A stretch of DNA of 64,000 nucleotides from JBBQWT01 sp038210375 (lineage in GTDB: Bacteria; Acidobacteriota; Terriglobia; Terriglobales; Acidobacteriaceae): positions 5,644 through 69,643 of the forward strand of contig JBBQWT010000018.1 of the NCBI GenBank assembly GCA_038210375.1, read 5' to 3'. Numbering within the stretch: position 1 is the stretch's first letter; the number at the start of each line of letters is the position of its first letter. The position numbers and the translations under genes are program-made. The notes below the pieces were generated by a model. The model ran no database searches, was not told the DNA's origin, and saw only the letters and a list, made by a program, of their open reading frames with translations. This document shows, in pieces, positions 62,508-64,000 of the stretch.

Positions 62508-62999
62508 ATGATGAAGCGGCTCCTGCGATTTGTGGGACTAGTTCTCGTAGGAGCCGTTGCTGGAATACCTTTCGGATATTGGCAAGGAGCTCGTACCATG
62601 AGCGAAGGAGCACAGAGTATGTCAGAGGTTTATGCTCTTGGAGAATACGAGACCTTGGCGAGTATGCAATACAAGTCCGCGACGTCAGGAGAAGCGAAAC
62701 AGGCCAATATTGAACTCCTTCAATTTATGCAGGAAATGGAAACTTCACACAAGCGACTAAACCAGAAAAGCATTGATGGCGATCGAGGCTTCGTCTACAT
62801 GCGACTGGCTCTGCTGGAACAGCGGGCTGGGAATTTGGATTCCTCCCGTGCCTACATTCAACAAGCTCAAGCGAGTTTCGCCAAACGGGGGGACAAAGCA
62901 TTTTCCCCAGAGAAGGAACTGCAAGGGATGGCAAAATTTGATGCCACCTCTCATTATCTTCTTCCTTTTATGCTTGAAGCGAGAAGGATGTCGAAGTGA
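62508..62999 (+). CDS. small membrane-anchored protein 2
   Basis: About 163 residues. N-terminal segment LLRFVGLVLVGAVAGIPFGYWQGA, then a helical region with TPR-like sequence (EYETLASMQYKSATSGEAKQAN, LALLEQRAGNLDSSRAYIQQAQASF). ATG 62508 has GGAG upstream; an alternative ATG at 62475 overlaps the previous gene. Function unknown. Confidence 0.5.
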   Translation: MMKRLLRFVGLVLVGAVAGIPFGYWQGARTMSEGAQSMSEVYALGEYETLASMQYKSATSGEAKQANIELLQFMQEMETSHKRLNQKSIDGDRGFVYMRLALLEQRAGNLDSSRAYIQQAQASFAKRGDKAFSPEKELQGMAKFDATSHYLLPFMLEARRMSK

Positions 63000-63243
63000 G
63001 TCAGTATAGTTTTCTACGGAATCGATCATATGGATGTGATCGCGGGCACAACGCCGGTCATCCACTTGTCCTTCGCCAAAACTAGAAACGCCTTAAATCG
63101 TGGCAAAAAAGACACGGAATTATTGTCGTTCCGAAATCAATTTGGGTTTATCCAGGATATCGCAGGGGAAGAAAAAGCCTTCCCAGACAGGTGGGGCGGA
63201 CGTCTCCCTTAATAACTATGTCTGAAATTCTGAAGAGAGGCGT
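63000..63243. other. gap without a convincing gene
   Basis: A 60-codon frame (63030-63212) begins MDVIAGTTPVIHLSF but has no RBS, no family and atypical codons; I do not call it. The right part may hold the left end of the transposase element, but no terminal repeat could be checked because the partner end is outside the window. Confidence 0.5.
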
Positions 63244-64000
63244 TTAGGCTGCGAGATCGTAGCGATGGTGCAATCCGCCCAACTTCGGAGCGGAGACCCC
63301 TGGGGAGTTTCCCATCCGAACCGCAGTCTTTCTTTCGTCTGGAGTTTCCTTCCCGAGCCCAAGGTGCGTCCGGTCATCGTGATAGTAACGTACGTACTCA
63401 GCAAGAAGTCGTTTCAGGTGATGCTCGTTGAGCGCGATCACATGGTCAAGCAGATCACGCCGGCAACTGCCCACCCATCGCTCCGCCACTCCATTCTGCC
63501 AGGGACTTTTGAATGAGGTTCGAATCGGTTCACTTCCCATAGCTGTTACGGCGATCATGACTTCGGTACTGAATTTTGTATCGCGGTCAAAGATCAAATA
63601 TTTATGCGATGAATTATAGGGGAATGCTTCGCGAAGTTGTTGAACAACCCATGCGCTGTTTGGGTGTTTGGTGACCCCAAAGTGAAGCATCCGTCTTCGG
63701 TCGTGGCCGATGACGAAAAAACCATACAACAGGCCGAAGGTAACGGTGGGGACCATAAAGAAATCCATAGCAGCAATGACTTCGCGGTGATTGCTTAGAA
63801 AAGTCTTCCAACGCCTTGCTACTTCTGGGCCCCTGGGCGCTCGATGCATCCAACGCAAAACGGTGCGTTCGGATAAATCAAATCCTAGCTTCAGCAGTTC
63901 GCCGTGAATGCGCGGTGCTCCCCAGGTCGAGTTCTCCCTAACCATTTGAAAGATCAGCTTCCGCAGTTCTTTGCTGGTTTGCTTCCGGCCTCCACGCTGG
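63244..64000 (-). CDS. IS481/IS3-like integrase-core transposase (cut by right edge)
   Basis: C-terminal 252 residues of an rve-type transposase. The visible part begins RGGRKQTSKELRKLIFQMVREN, with the helix-turn-helix TWGAPRIHGELLKLGFDLSERTV. The DDE core follows: MDFFMVPTV (first Asp), KYLIFDRDTKFS (second) and SPWQNGVAERWVGSCRRDLLDH (Glu). The 5' end lies beyond 64000. The start at 63945 is only an internal Met. Confidence 0.85.
   Translation of the reverse strand, partial: QRGGRKQTSKELRKLIFQMVRENSTWGAPRIHGELLKLGFDLSERTVLRWMHRAPRGPEVARRWKTFLSNHREVIAAMDFFMVPTVTFGLLYGFFVIGHDRRRMLHFGVTKHPNSAWVVQQLREAFPYNSSHKYLIFDRDTKFSTEVMIAVTAMGSEPIRTSFKSPWQNGVAERWVGSCRRDLLDHVIALNEHHLKRLLAEYVRYYHDDRTHLGLGKETPDERKTAVRMGNSPGVSAPKLGGLHHRYDLAA

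Noticed and set aside
63030..63212. 60-codon frame near the right end
   Set aside because: No start signal or family; composition unlike its neighbours.

Overview
The window looks like a chromosomal segment of a Gram-negative soil bacterium, most likely an acidobacterium (Terriglobia type). This is an inference from high-GC coding sequence, lipid A (lpxI) and TonB-type genes, the futalosine menaquinone route (mqnA, mqnC, mqnD), plant-polysaccharide glycosidases, a RAYT transposase with REP-like repeats, and Rhs loci. No rRNA or CRISPR array was seen.

Layout. 1-12.4 kb: topA (cut by the left edge), dprA, mqnA, a VTT/DedA membrane protein, mqnC, a processive glycosyltransferase, a GH42 beta-galactosidase, a TacAT-like toxin-antitoxin pair and a GH31 alpha-xylosidase-like enzyme. 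12.5-15.2 kb: a complete IS1595-family element with perfect 23-bp terminal inverted repeats and an 8-bp target duplication. It carries an unusual tRNA with 8/4 'allo-tRNA' topology and anticodon UAU, a HARE-HTH-like gene, a DinD-like gene and a 41-codon gene overlapping it. 15.3-31 kb: bioY, mqnD, split transketolase, an MFS exporter, an M28 peptidase, thiC, a zeta-toxin-like kinase pair, lepA, an FHA-GAF-PP2C phosphatase, a PilZ protein and a FecR-like protein. 31-51.8 kb: two tandem TonB-family genes (the second frameshifted), fabG, two ABC-2 export systems (one behind a TetR gene whose palindromic operator covers its own start codon), GH16, ddl, lpxI, a Trm112-like gene, folD-coaE-htrA, and an SDR and an aldo/keto reductase gene.

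52-63 kb is an Rhs polymorphic-toxin locus. A secreted head has been fused to a core end by internal deletion. Several displaced core-end/tip cassettes follow, each trailed by a small membrane or secreted protein that may be its immunity partner. Tips include an L,D-transpeptidase-like (Tlde1-like) domain and an HExxH metallopeptidase-like domain. A RAYT gene flanked by about 88-bp inverted repeats sits inside the locus, and an IS481/IS3-like transposase runs off the right edge.

The observations most worth pursuing are the mobile 8/4 tRNA with a UAU anticodon inside an IS1595 element, and the Rhs tip array with its candidate immunity proteins.
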